Assembly (NCBI GenBank): GCA_963811585.1
Contig: CAWERR010000009.1
Coordinates: 124,001-188,000 of the forward strand
Reading direction: 5' to 3'
From: JACDHG01 sp963811585
GTDB lineage: Bacteria; Actinomycetota; Actinomycetes; Propionibacteriales; Nocardioidaceae
DNA: 64,000 nt
Part shown: piece after piece, positions 1-8,560 of the stretch
How positions within the stretch are numbered: the first letter of the stretch is position 1
How the letters are laid out: each line of letters begins with the position of its first letter
Notes under the pieces: generated by a model
Told to the model about the DNA's origin: nothing
Databases searched by the model: none
What the model saw: only the letters and a program-made list of their open reading frames with translations
Made by a program: the position numbers and the translations under genes

Positions 1-1
1 G

Positions 2-1198
2 TATGCCGACGAGACGTCTGACGCAATGCGCGAGTTCATCAGGGCGCGCCGCAACATCGAAGAGCCGCCGTGCGAAGAGCTCAAGGACTTCGAGGAGTAC
101 GCCCACCTCTACACGCTGGCGTGGACAGACCCGGCCAACCGTTGGCTGCTGTCGACGCTGCCGAGCTCGATGATCTTCGACGACCATGACATCCGTGACG
201 ACTGGAACACGTCCGCCACCTGGCGCCAGAAGATGCACGACACCGACTGGTGGCACGACCGCATCCTCGGTGGTCTGGCGTCGTACTGGGTCTATCAGCA
301 CCTCGGGAACTTGTCGCCGGCCGACCGTGCCAACGACGAGATCTGGAAGGAGGTTGTCTCTCGTCGTGACTCGGAGGACGAGCCCGACCTCAGTGAAACG
401 CTCGACGCGTTTGCCGAGCGAGCCGACGAGAGCCCTGAGACCTACAGCTGGAGCTACTCCCGCGACATCGGGCCGACGAGGCTCATCGTCGTCGACTCGC
501 GGGCAGCCCGGGTCCTACAACCTGAGCGCCGCTCGATCCTCGACGACGAAGAGATGGCTTGGCTGGACGAGAACCTGCAGGGCGGCTTCGACCACGTGTT
601 CATCGGTACGTCGTTGCCGTTCCTGCTGTCCGAGGGTCTGCACCATGTGGAGGCGTGGAGTGAGGCGGTCTCGACCGGGGTGTGGGGAAGACGCTGGTCG
701 AGGTGGGGAGAAAAGATTCGGCAAGGCATCGACCTCGAGCACTGGGCAGCCTTCCAGGAGGGCTTCCACGCAGTTGCCACCATGGTCACTGAGGTTGCCG
801 ACGGGAAGCGAGGGTCTGCGCCGGGGACTGTAACGTTCCTGTCGGGCGATGTGCACAACTCGTTCGTCGCCGAGGTGCAGCGGCCGGGCGGCTCCCGCAT
901 CTTGCAGGCCGTGTGCTCACCGATCCGCAACCCGTTGCCGCAGGCCGTCCGCTACATGACCGGATTCTCGTCCAAGAACTTCGGTCGGAGCATCGGGACG
1001 TTCTTGTCGCGGCGGGCGAAGGTTCCGCCGCCCCCGTTCACCTGGAAGACGACCCGCGGCCCGTGGTTCGACAACAACCTCGCGACGCTCGAGACCCGTG
1101 GTCGCAGTCTTACGATGCGATGGGAGACGGGCGTCGTCGACAACGACGGCGACGATCCGCGGCTCGAGGTTGTCGCGACGGTGGACGTCGACGTCTGA
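2..1198 (+). CDS. PhoD-like alkaline phosphatase, 5' end outside window
   Basis: C-terminal part (about 398 residues visible) of a PhoD-like metallophosphatase, an enzyme family that releases phosphate from phosphomonoesters or diesters, usually outside the cytoplasm. The reading frame is open back to the window edge, so the internal ATG at 26 is not the start. Family marks are FDDHDIRDDW near visible residue 60 (metal and substrate ligands) and FLSGDVHNSFVAE near residue 280 (second metal-binding block). The signal peptide and N-terminal metal ligands would lie upstream. It converges on the pst operon, which fits a phosphate-scavenging role; that link is inference. The subfamily and exact substrate cannot be decided from this part. 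Confidence 0.85.
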   Translation, partial: YADETSDAMREFIRARRNIEEPPCEELKDFEEYAHLYTLAWTDPANRWLLSTLPSSMIFDDHDIRDDWNTSATWRQKMHDTDWWHDRILGGLASYWVYQHLGNLSPADRANDEIWKEVVSRRDSEDEPDLSETLDAFAERADESPETYSWSYSRDIGPTRLIVVDSRAARVLQPERRSILDDEEMAWLDENLQGGFDHVFIGTSLPFLLSEGLHHVEAWSEAVSTGVWGRRWSRWGEKIRQGIDLEHWAAFQEGFHAVATMVTEVADGKRGSAPGTVTFLSGDVHNSFVAEVQRPGGSRILQAVCSPIRNPLPQAVRYMTGFSSKNFGRSIGTFLSRRAKVPPPPFTWKTTRGPWFDNNLATLETRGRSLTMRWETGVVDNDGDDPRLEVVATVDVDV

Positions 1199-1252
1199 CT
1201 CGCCGGAAACCCCGCAACGTCCGTGCAACTGGCTGCCAGACCGACCGCTACT

Positions 1253-1286
1253 ACGGACGCTGCAACCCGACCTGTGCAGCGTCCGT
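1253..1286. terminator. Perfect 12-bp inverted repeat between convergent phoD-like and pstB genes
   Basis: ACGGACGCTGCA (1253-1264) is followed by a 10-nt loop and its exact complement TGCAGCGTCCGT (1275-1286). It lies in the 133-bp gap between two convergent genes, where a bidirectional terminator is expected. There is no T-tract, which is common for actinobacterial hairpin terminators. Related ACGTCCG/ACGGACG words recur on both sides (around 1217-1226 and 1316-1325). Confidence 0.6.
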
Positions 1287-1331
1287 GCAGGCGAGCGTCC
1301 TGGCGACCAGCAACACGGACGTCCGGGCGGG

Positions 1332-2225
1332 TTAGCCGAAGCGACCGGAGATGTAGTTCTCGGTCCGTTGGTCCGCCGGCGAGCTGAAGATCTTCGTGGT
1401 GAGGTCGTACTCGACGAGCAGGCCGGTCCGATCACCAGTGCCCTCGTCGGCAAGTGCGGTGAAGAAAGCGGTTCTGTCGGCCACGCGGGCCGCCTGCTGC
1501 ATGTTGTGGGTGACGATGATGATCGAGTAGTCGTCACGGAGCTCGACCATCAGGTCCTCAATCCGTGAGGTGGCGATGGGGTCCAGCGCGGAGCACGGCT
1601 CGTCCATCAAGATGACTTCCGGACGGACCGCGATCGTCCGCGCGATGCATAGCCGCTGCTGCTGCCCGCCAGACAAGCCCAAAGCAGACTGCTTGAGCTT
1701 GTCCTTGACCTCGTCCCACAGGGCCGACCGGGTCAGCGCCTCCTCGACGAGGTCGTCCATCGTCGAGACCTTCATGCCTGTCACCCGGGGGCCGTACGCG
1801 ACGTTGTCGTAGATCGACTTGGGAAAGGGGTTCGGCTTCTGGAACACCATGCCGATGCGACGACGAACCTCGATCGGGTCAACTCCCTTGGCGTAGATGG
1901 ACTGGCCGTGAAACGTGACCGATCCCTCGACACGGGCTCCGACGATGAGATCGTTCATCCTGTTGAGCGACCGAAGCAACGTGGACTTGCCGCAGCCGGA
2001 CGGGCCGATCAGGGCAGTGATCTCGTTGTAGCCGAAGCCGAGGGTGACATCGCTGACGGCACGGAAGTCCTCATAGAAGACATTGACGCCTTCGCACTCC
2101 ATGATCGGCTTCGGCTCGGGTGGCAGGGAGCGGCGACCGTCGCGGTTGACTTCGATCACCGGCACCACTTCACGGTCGTTGGCCGGCTCGCCAGTGCGAG
2201 TCGAGTAGGTGTGAGAGGAGGACAT
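1332..2225 (-). CDS. pstB: Phosphate ABC transporter ATP-binding protein PstB
   Basis: ATPase subunit that powers high-affinity phosphate import through PstC/PstA. The 297-residue protein has an N-terminal extension of about 40 residues, then Walker A GPSGCGKST, the Q-loop region MVFQKPNPFP typical of PstB, the ABC signature LSGGQQQR and Walker B VILMDEPCSALD, followed by the switch His in THNMQQ. It is the last gene of pstSCAB; its ATG lies 3 nt after the pstA stop with no clear ribosome site of its own, so translational coupling is likely. A hairpin terminator candidate follows at 1253-1286. Confidence 0.97.
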   Translation of the reverse strand: MSSSHTYSTRTGEPANDREVVPVIEVNRDGRRSLPPEPKPIMECEGVNVFYEDFRAVSDVTLGFGYNEITALIGPSGCGKSTLLRSLNRMNDLIVGARVEGSVTFHGQSIYAKGVDPIEVRRRIGMVFQKPNPFPKSIYDNVAYGPRVTGMKVSTMDDLVEEALTRSALWDEVKDKLKQSALGLSGGQQQRLCIARTIAVRPEVILMDEPCSALDPIATSRIEDLMVELRDDYSIIIVTHNMQQAARVADRTAFFTALADEGTGDRTGLLVEYDLTTKIFSSPADQRTENYISGRFG

Positions 2226-2228
2226 GGG

Positions 2229-3125
2229 TCACCAACGCTTCTGGTAGCGGTTCCGGATGACGATTGCGATCGTGTTCATCAGGAGCAGTAGTGCGAGCAT
2301 CAAGATGATGGCGGCCGAGGCCACCTGCTGGAAGGCGAGCTGAGGTTGAGCCGCCCAGTTGAAGATCTGGATCGGCAACGTGGTGAAGCCGGAGAACAAC
2401 CCGTTCGGGTCGTAGTTGACAAAGACCAGCCCACCCAACAACAGCAATGGCGCTGCCTCTCCCAGGGCTCGTGAGAGCGCCAGGATCGCCCCCGTGGCGA
2501 TACCAGGGACGGCAGCGGGCAGCGTCTGGCGCCATACGGTCTGCAAGGGGGTCGCGCCCAGCGCGAGGGACCCCTCTCGAATCTCCCGAGGGACAGCTCT
2601 GATGGCTTCGCGCGTGGTGATGATGATCACGGGAAGGATCAGGAGTGCCAGCGCAATGGCTCCGGCGAGCACCACTCGGCGGGGCAGGCCGATCGACAGG
2701 GCCACTCCGGCGGTGAGCATGCCGTAAACGATGGCGGGCACCGCGGCCAGGTTGGTGAGGTTCACCTCGATGAGCTTGTTGTACCAGCGGCGGGAGTCTG
2801 CGAAATCCTCGAGGTAGACGCCCGCAGCGACACCCAAGGGGATGGCGAGGAACGCCGTCGTGACGATCACGAGTGCGGAGCCCAGAATGGCAGCGCGTGC
2901 ACCTGCCATCTCGGGCAACACGATCGATGTGTAGCGCGTGAACAGGTTTCCGTCGAGCCGTGCCGACCCGTCCACGAATGCCGTAATGATGAGCACGGCG
3001 AGACAGAGCACGGAGAAGAAGATCGCAAACCAGAGCACGCCCAAGAAGATGATCGACTTGGCGTTCTTGTCGCTCTCTCGCTTGGCCTTAAGCGGCGCCG
3101 TTGCGATCGCACCAATGCTCGCCAT
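2229..3125 (-). CDS. pstA: Phosphate ABC transporter permease PstA
   Basis: Inner-membrane permease subunit of the high-affinity phosphate importer, 298 residues, six predicted membrane segments. The conserved coupling (EAA) loop is visible as the segment around PREIREGSLALGATPLQTVW that contacts PstB. The start codon overlaps the pstC stop codon by one base (TAATG), so the two permeases are translationally coupled and made in equal amounts. It pairs with PstC to form the channel. Confidence 0.96.
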   Translation of the reverse strand: MASIGAIATAPLKAKRESDKNAKSIIFLGVLWFAIFFSVLCLAVLIITAFVDGSARLDGNLFTRYTSIVLPEMAGARAAILGSALVIVTTAFLAIPLGVAAGVYLEDFADSRRWYNKLIEVNLTNLAAVPAIVYGMLTAGVALSIGLPRRVVLAGAIALALLILPVIIITTREAIRAVPREIREGSLALGATPLQTVWRQTLPAAVPGIATGAILALSRALGEAAPLLLLGGLVFVNYDPNGLFSGFTTLPIQIFNWAAQPQLAFQQVASAAIILMLALLLLMNTIAIVIRNRYQKRW

Positions 3126-4111
3126 TAGTACACCTCTCGGATGCGACGGACGACCGAACCTGCGGCGATGTTCATCAGCAGTGTCACGACGAACAACAGC
3201 AGGCCGACGGCGAACAAGGTGTTATAGGTAAGGGATCCGGGGGAGCTCTCCCCGGTTGCCGTCTGGGCGATGAAGCCCGTCATCGTCTGGCCGTTCTCCA
3301 GCGGGCTGGACACCATCTGTGCCCGAGTGCCGGCGGCGAGCGCGACGATCATCGTCTCACCGACGGCTCGCGATGCGGCAAGGACGATCGAAGCGGTGAT
3401 CCCGGACACTGCAGCCGGGAAGACAACCCGCAAGGTGGTGCGCATCCGGTTAGCTCCCAGTGCGAACGACGCCTGGCGAAGTGACTGGGGCACCGCGCTC
3501 ATCGCATCCTCCGACAGGCTCGCGACCGTCGGGATGATCATGACGCCAAGGACAAGACCTGCGGCCAGCACGCTGAACGTGCCGACCCCTACTCCCAGGA
3601 TGTCGTTGAGGAGCGTAGGAGCCACGAAGTACAAGGCGAAGTAGCCGTACACGACCGAAGGAATGCCGGCAAGAACCTCGAGCACCGGCTTGAGCACCCG
3701 CCGCACCCGCTCCGGGGCGTACTCGGCCAGATAGATGGCTGCGCCGAGGCCGAAGGGAACGGCGATCAGCAGGCCGATCAGCGTCGTCCACAGCGTGCCA
3801 GTGATGAGGGGGAGCACGCCGTAGCTGGCGTCTGCGAATGACGGTGCCCAGCGTTGGCCGGTCAGGAACTCGCCGACCCCTACCTCACGGAAGAACTCAA
3901 GGGTCGGCATAAGCAGCGCGAAGAAGATGCCCACCGTGATCAGGACCGAGAGGCCGGCTGAGCCGACCAGGACGCCCATCGCGGCACGCTCGCCGTAGCG
4001 TCCGCGCCGCTGCCGCAAGAACGCAGACGGGTCCGACTTGTGTGACGAGTGGTCAATCCCCTGAGGGGTCGTCTGGCTTGACGACCCCTCAGGGGCGATG
4101 GTTGGACTCAC
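3125..4111 (-). CDS. pstC: Phosphate ABC transporter permease PstC
   Basis: Second permease subunit of the phosphate importer, 328 residues with six membrane segments and the coupling loop VPQSLRQASFALGANRMRT. The GTG start at 4111 is supported by AGGAG 9 nt upstream. The first 35 residues are a polar, Ser/Pro/Thr-rich cytoplasmic tail, and their codons form a perfect 16-bp stem-loop (4058-4095). It lies 34 nt after pstS and overlaps pstA by 1 nt. The 5' structure may lower expression of the membrane genes relative to the binding protein. Confidence 0.96.
   Translation of the reverse strand: MSPTIAPEGSSSQTTPQGIDHSSHKSDPSAFLRQRRGRYGERAAMGVLVGSAGLSVLITVGIFFALLMPTLEFFREVGVGEFLTGQRWAPSFADASYGVLPLITGTLWTTLIGLLIAVPFGLGAAIYLAEYAPERVRRVLKPVLEVLAGIPSVVYGYFALYFVAPTLLNDILGVGVGTFSVLAAGLVLGVMIIPTVASLSEDAMSAVPQSLRQASFALGANRMRTTLRVVFPAAVSGITASIVLAASRAVGETMIVALAAGTRAQMVSSPLENGQTMTGFIAQTATGESSPGSLTYNTLFAVGLLLFVVTLLMNIAAGSVVRRIREVY
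4058..4095 (-). promoter_or_regulatory. Perfect 16-bp stem-loop inside the 5' coding region of pstC
   Basis: On the plus strand CCCCTGAGGGGTCGTC (4058-4073), a 6-nt loop and the exact complement at 4080-4095. In the pst transcript the structure begins 16 nt after the pstC start codon, between the abundant binding protein (pstS) and the permease genes. It could act as an attenuator, an RNase block that stabilises pstS mRNA, or a brake on pstC translation. No U-tract follows, so intrinsic termination is not the only reading. Confidence 0.65.
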
Positions 4112-4145
4112 GAGGGCTGCTCCTGGAAGCGTTGTGTGGCGGTTG

Positions 4146-5111
4146 TCAGGACGAAGACTCCAGCTCTCCCGCCGCTTCTTCCAGCGCCGACCGCTGGTCG
4201 TCGTTCAGTTGGATGAACTTGGCGACCTCGGCGATCCTTTCGTCGTTGTCGACGTAGTAGTCGACGAACGCGGACACCTGGGGCTTGTCGGCGTACGCCT
4301 TCGTGGATACGTAGATGAACAGTGGTCGCGAGAGCGGGGTGTACGTCCCGTCCGCGGCCGTCTCAGCGCTTGGCTCGACGCAGCCGTCACCGCTGTCGAT
4401 GGGCACAGCCTTCAGCGCGTCGGCGTTCTCCTCGTAGTATGTGTATCCGAAGTAACCCAGCGCGTTGGTTGAGCCGGAGACGCCCTGCACAGTCACGTTG
4501 TCGTCCTCGGTGGCGTTGTAGTCGGAGCGGCTGGCTCCTTCTTCACCGTTGACGGCGTCCGTGAAGTAGTCGAACGTGCCCGAGTCTGTGCCGGCGCCGT
4601 AGAGCTCGAGCGGCTCGTCAGGGAACTCCGGGTTGACCTGGCTCCAGCTGGTGACCTTGTCCTCCGACTCAGGCGCCCACATGGTGTTGAGCTCTTCGAT
4701 CGTCAGACAGTCGATGAAGTCGTTGTCTGCGGAGACCACGACTGTCAGAGCGTCGGTGGCGACCTGCAGCTCGACGTACTCGACGCCGTTCTTCTCGCAG
4801 ACCGCGATCTCTTCGTCCTCGATCGGCCGTGAGGCGTTGGAGATATCGGTGTCGCCCACACAGAACTTCTCGAAGCCGCCGCCTGTTCCCGACGTGGCGA
4901 CGGAGACGTTCACTCCGCTCTGCTCCTCACCGAACAGCTCACCAGCGGCAGCCGTGAGTGGCCCGACGGTCGAGGAACCGTCGACCACGACCTCCCCGGA
5001 GACGCCGTCGCCTCCGGACGAGCCGTCATCCTGGCCGCCGCAGGCGGTGACAAAGAGCAGCAGAGCACTTGCGGTGAGGGCGGCGCAGCGCCCCGCAATG
5101 CTTGAGTTCAC
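4146..5111 (-). CDS. pstS: Phosphate-binding lipoprotein PstS
   Basis: Extracytoplasmic phosphate receptor that delivers phosphate to PstCAB, 321 residues. The start is a GTG at 5111 with GAGAGG about 9 nt upstream; the longer open frame upstream is only a shadow of the peptidase gene. The signal peptide ends in lipobox VTAC, so the mature protein is lipid-anchored at the first Cys. Phosphate-binding motifs are visible: DGSSTVGPLT near the N-terminus, SGTGGGFEKFCVGDTDISNASR, and GTDSGTFDYF. It is the first gene of pstSCAB behind a PHO box. Confidence 0.97.
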   Translation of the reverse strand: MNSSIAGRCAALTASALLLFVTACGGQDDGSSGGDGVSGEVVVDGSSTVGPLTAAAGELFGEEQSGVNVSVATSGTGGGFEKFCVGDTDISNASRPIEDEEIAVCEKNGVEYVELQVATDALTVVVSADNDFIDCLTIEELNTMWAPESEDKVTSWSQVNPEFPDEPLELYGAGTDSGTFDYFTDAVNGEEGASRSDYNATEDDNVTVQGVSGSTNALGYFGYTYYEENADALKAVPIDSGDGCVEPSAETAADGTYTPLSRPLFIYVSTKAYADKPQVSAFVDYYVDNDERIAEVAKFIQLNDDQRSALEEAAGELESSS

Positions 5112-5172
5112 AGTGATGGTTGCCTCTCGTAACGCGTGCGTGGTGACAGGGCTGACGCGCCTGTCGATCCCG

Positions 5173-5227
5173 ACGCTAGAGAGACTCTGTGAACCGACGA
5201 ACGGTCTTGGACGAACGGGAGGTGAAC
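5173..5227 (-). promoter_or_regulatory. PHO box (PhoP-type direct repeats) and -10 of the pstS promoter
   Basis: Reading the minus strand, GTTCACC (5227-5221), GTTCGTC (5216-5210), GTTCGTC (5202-5196) and GTTCACA (5194-5188) form a repeat array. Three of the four units sit on an exact 11-bp phase (5188, 5210, 5221 on the plus strand). This matches the tandem 11-bp GTTCAC-type units that PhoP binds in Streptomyces. A TAGCGT hexamer at 5178-5173, about 10 bp downstream of the array, is a candidate -10. The array ends 77 bp before the pstS GTG. Confidence 0.85.
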
Positions 5228-5257
5228 AGAAGAGACAGTCCTTCCGCTCGCGAAGCC

Positions 5258-7201
5258 TCAGCTGCCCTGCGGCGCCCTCGCGAGCCAGCGGTTGAACGCC
5301 TCGGCGTTGTAAGGCCGGCCTAGGAAGTCGGACACCAGGTCGGCGGCGTCGCGGCTGCCACCTGCAGCCAGGACCCGGTCGCGATATCGGATCGCGACGT
5401 CGCTCGCCATCAGGTCGTCGGGGTCGAACGCCGAGAACAGGTCCTTCGCGATCACCAGGCTCCACATGTACGTGTAGTACGCCGACGTGTAGCCCTGCAG
5501 GTGCCCGAACGAGGCGTAGAAGTGCGTCCCCTCGATGTAGGGGAACAGGTCGTATGACGCCTGGAGCACGCTGACCTGCCGGGTCAGGTCGTCCTCGCGC
5601 CTCTGGTGGAGGTAGTAGGAGACCGCGGCGTAGAACATCTGGGTGCGGGCCCGGTAGCCCTTCCCGAACTCGTTGGCAGCACGCATCCTGTCGACCAGGT
5701 CGGACGGAATCGGGTGACCCGACGAGTCCGTGGCAAAGGTCTGGAGGATGTCGGCCTGCCAGGCCCACTCCTCGAGCATCTGCGACGGCGCCTCGACGAA
5801 GTCCCACTCGGTCGCGACGCCGGAGAATCTTGACCACTCGTGCCGCCCCGCGAGGGTGTGGTGGACGAGGTGGCCGAACTCGTGGAACAGGGTGACCACG
5901 TCGCGATGCTCCATCAGCCCACGCGGGAAGTTGCACACAAGGGCACCCTCGGGCAGCTGCCGGCCGCGGATGCCGGCGACGAGGTCGAACTGCGCAGCGT
6001 GCTTGTACTTGCCCTCGCGCGGGTGTAGGTCGAGGTAGATGCGGCCGAGCAGCTGGCCGTCGGCGTGGACCTCGTACACGGCCACGTCCTCGTGCCACGC
6101 TGCGGCGCCCTCAACCGGTGCGTACTCGAGGCCGAACAGCCGGCCGGTGACGTCGAGGAGGCCGGCGCGCACCTTGGCGAAGTCGAAGTACTGCCGCACC
6201 TCCTGCGCGTCGACGTCGTACTGCTCACGGCGAACCACCTCGGCGTAGTACGTCGTGTCGGCCCGGTCGATGTCGGTCGCGCCTGGGTGGTCAGCCCGGA
6301 GGCGCTGCAGCAGGACGTCGCGGTCGCGGCGGCCGGACTCGTCAGCCGACGAGGAGATCTCGTCGATGAAGGCGGCGATCGCGTCGCCGCTGCCGATCAT
6401 CTTGACCTCAGCGTCGAAGTCGGGCCAGCCGTCATACCCGAGAAGGCGCGAATGTTCCTCGCGGAGTGTCAGTAGCTGAGTGAGGACGGCATCGTTGCGC
6501 GGCCAGGCGCGGTTGTTGAAGGCGAGCATCATTTCGCGACGCGCGGCGGCGTCCGCGGCGAACGTGAGGAACGGGTACGCGTCGGGGTAGTCGGTGGTGA
6601 CCGTGACTTTTCCGTCCCCGCCGGCCGGGTGGTCGCGGACGAAGTCGTCGGGCAGGCCTCGGAGCTGCTCGGGGTCGAGTGACACGGTGCCCACGCTGTC
6701 GCGGACGTTCTTCGAGAACTCCTGTCCGAGCAGCGTTTCCTCCTCTGACAACGCACGGAGTCGGTCTCTGGTTGCCTCGTCCTGGTTGACGCCGGCTCGC
6801 CGGAAGTCGCGGAGGGTGTGCTCGAGCACGCGGCGGGCAGCCTCATCGAGACTCTGCGTGTCGATCGCGGAGAGCAGGTCGAATACGTCGCGGTCGAGGT
6901 TGATGTCGGTGCCAAGCTTGCTGGCGGCCTGCTGCGCGGCCTCGGCCTGGGTGCGGATCTGCTCGATCGGATGCACCTGGCTCACCAGGCCGGCGGCGGA
7001 TGAGGCGGCGCGCAGGGCGATGCCGACGTCGTTCCACGTGGCTAGGACTGCGGCCGGGTCGGACGGGGACAGCAGTTTGAGGTCAGCGACGCGTTGGCGC
7101 GCTTGCTCGATGTTGTCGTCGCAGAGTTGTCGGATCCAGTCTGACCACCCTGCTGGGTCGGCGGGCAGTTCGAGCATTGTGAGAGCTTGGTTGTCGGTCA
7201 C
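5258..7201 (-). CDS. M3 family zinc oligopeptidase
   Basis: Cytosolic thimet/oligopeptidase A-like metallopeptidase that cleaves short peptides, 647 residues, about the usual family length. The zinc site is complete: HEFGH with His440, Glu441 and His444, and the third ligand Glu470 in FVEAPSQ. The N-terminal half is the helical lid region with no signal peptide. The GTG start at 7201 has no strong ribosome site. The 3' end lies 31 bp from the pstS PHO box, and transcription reads towards pstS, so read-through into pst is possible. Confidence 0.93.
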   Translation of the reverse strand: MTDNQALTMLELPADPAGWSDWIRQLCDDNIEQARQRVADLKLLSPSDPAAVLATWNDVGIALRAASSAAGLVSQVHPIEQIRTQAEAAQQAASKLGTDINLDRDVFDLLSAIDTQSLDEAARRVLEHTLRDFRRAGVNQDEATRDRLRALSEEETLLGQEFSKNVRDSVGTVSLDPEQLRGLPDDFVRDHPAGGDGKVTVTTDYPDAYPFLTFAADAAARREMMLAFNNRAWPRNDAVLTQLLTLREEHSRLLGYDGWPDFDAEVKMIGSGDAIAAFIDEISSSADESGRRDRDVLLQRLRADHPGATDIDRADTTYYAEVVRREQYDVDAQEVRQYFDFAKVRAGLLDVTGRLFGLEYAPVEGAAAWHEDVAVYEVHADGQLLGRIYLDLHPREGKYKHAAQFDLVAGIRGRQLPEGALVCNFPRGLMEHRDVVTLFHEFGHLVHHTLAGRHEWSRFSGVATEWDFVEAPSQMLEEWAWQADILQTFATDSSGHPIPSDLVDRMRAANEFGKGYRARTQMFYAAVSYYLHQRREDDLTRQVSVLQASYDLFPYIEGTHFYASFGHLQGYTSAYYTYMWSLVIAKDLFSAFDPDDLMASDVAIRYRDRVLAAGGSRDAADLVSDFLGRPYNAEAFNRWLARAPQGS

Positions 7202-7259
7202 CGCCAGAGGGTAACCGACGTACGTCGGTCAGCCCCAGAGTTCGGTCGGACGCTCCATG

Positions 7260-8495
7260 TCAGCTCCCCTCAGGGTTGTTGTCGCCGGCAATCAGCGACC
7301 AGACCGCGGGGTTGACGATGCTGTTTGCGGCGAGGCCGTTGGCGCGCTTGAGCGCGATGATTGTGTCGGCCGTGGTGGCACCGAAGAAGCCGGTGCGCCC
7401 GACGGTCGGGAGCTGGAGTGCCACCTGAAGCGCGTAGACCTCGCGCCCGGCGTTCATCCGTTGCAGGCGAGGTGATCCGGCCCCGTCCCTTGCCCAGTCC
7501 AACGCTTCACGCTTGCTCCAGTCCGGGGCGTTCAGCCGCGCCGAGGAGGGTCGTAGGGCGGCCCAGGTCGGCTTGTCGAGCGCGCCGGTGCGGGGCAGGT
7601 CGTGTTGGGCCTGGAAGCGCAGCACCGCACGGCGCGTGGTGATGTCGAACGACCCGGTTGGGCTCACCCCCAAGGCACGTTGTGCGGCGGCAACGGTGCT
7701 ACCAGCACCGCCGAACCATGAGAACGGCATCGTCGAACCGCGCGGCGACATCACGGTGCGGTCGCATGGCTGTGTCCGAGCCCGACTGCCTGGCACGACC
7801 CCGGGTTGGCCCGTGAACACCTGGCACGGCCCGAGGTCTGCTGCCCACACGCGGCCGGTCCAGAACGATGTCTGCGCGCGGGCGCCGTTCCACGACAGGG
7901 AGATGTGGATGTGGCTGGTGTGAGGGTCATATCCTGAGTACGTCTGCCATTCGCGGTTGTATGACGACCAGCTCCGGTGGTTGAAGATGACGTACATGAT
8001 GCCGAGACGGGCGGCCATCTCTCCGCGTACGCCGCTCGGGCCGCGACCGGTCAGCCAACTCAGGAAGTCGGCTGCCGCGCGGCGGTCGGCGACGTTGCCG
8101 TGGTTGAGCATCCAGTCCCACGCCCGACCGTCCTTGTGCTCCGAGGTACTGCCGGAGCTGCAGGCCCGAGTGCTGGCGGGGCTGCTGCCGCCTCGCCCGT
8201 ACGTCGACAGGGCCAACGCCCGAAGCCGCACCAAGCCGACGGACGGCGTGGTCAGGCAGGCGGTCTGGCCCTGGTAGCCCGCGAACGGGTCGACCTTCTT
8301 GCCCGGGTTGGTGGGCGCAGGCAGGCCTTCGGGGTTGCCCGGCATTGGCACGGGAGGCGATGCCGCATTGCTGTCAGCGGCAACTGATGCCCCGGCGCGC
8401 ACGGCGGTTGACGGACCGGCTTCGGCGGGGAAAGCGGCGGCGGCGAGCGCGAAGACGAGCGCCGCCACGGCAAGGCTGGTGCGGTAGACGGGCAT
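7260..8495 (-). CDS. Secreted ARB-07466-like protein with peptidoglycan-binding repeats
   Basis: Exported protein of 411 residues, signal peptide about residues 1-26 (MPVYRTSLAVAALVFALAAA, cleavage near AEA-G). Residues about 75-205 match the ARB-07466-type domain found beside cell-wall hydrolases in actinobacteria: EHKDGRAWDWMLNHG and HTSHIHISLSWNG. Two peptidoglycan-binding (PG_binding_1) units follow, one around AQRALGVSPTGSFDITTRRAVLRFQ and a second near ALQVALQLPTVGRTGFFGATT. A cell-wall-associated role is likely; whether the first domain is an active hydrolase is not known to me. Neighbours give no operon partner. Confidence 0.78.
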   Translation of the reverse strand: MPVYRTSLAVAALVFALAAAAFPAEAGPSTAVRAGASVAADSNAASPPVPMPGNPEGLPAPTNPGKKVDPFAGYQGQTACLTTPSVGLVRLRALALSTYGRGGSSPASTRACSSGSTSEHKDGRAWDWMLNHGNVADRRAAADFLSWLTGRGPSGVRGEMAARLGIMYVIFNHRSWSSYNREWQTYSGYDPHTSHIHISLSWNGARAQTSFWTGRVWAADLGPCQVFTGQPGVVPGSRARTQPCDRTVMSPRGSTMPFSWFGGAGSTVAAAQRALGVSPTGSFDITTRRAVLRFQAQHDLPRTGALDKPTWAALRPSSARLNAPDWSKREALDWARDGAGSPRLQRMNAGREVYALQVALQLPTVGRTGFFGATTADTIIALKRANGLAANSIVNPAVWSLIAGDNNPEGS

Positions 8496-8560
8496 GTCAC
8501 GCTTTCAGTTGGCTGCAGCGGCTGTCGAAGTTCAGCGACGCTGTGTGATCGAATCACTAC

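Noticed and set aside
5112..6098. N-terminal extension of the pstS frame to 6098
   Set aside because: Lies antisense-frame over the peptidase coding region; pstS needs its lipobox signal peptide close to the start, found at 5111.
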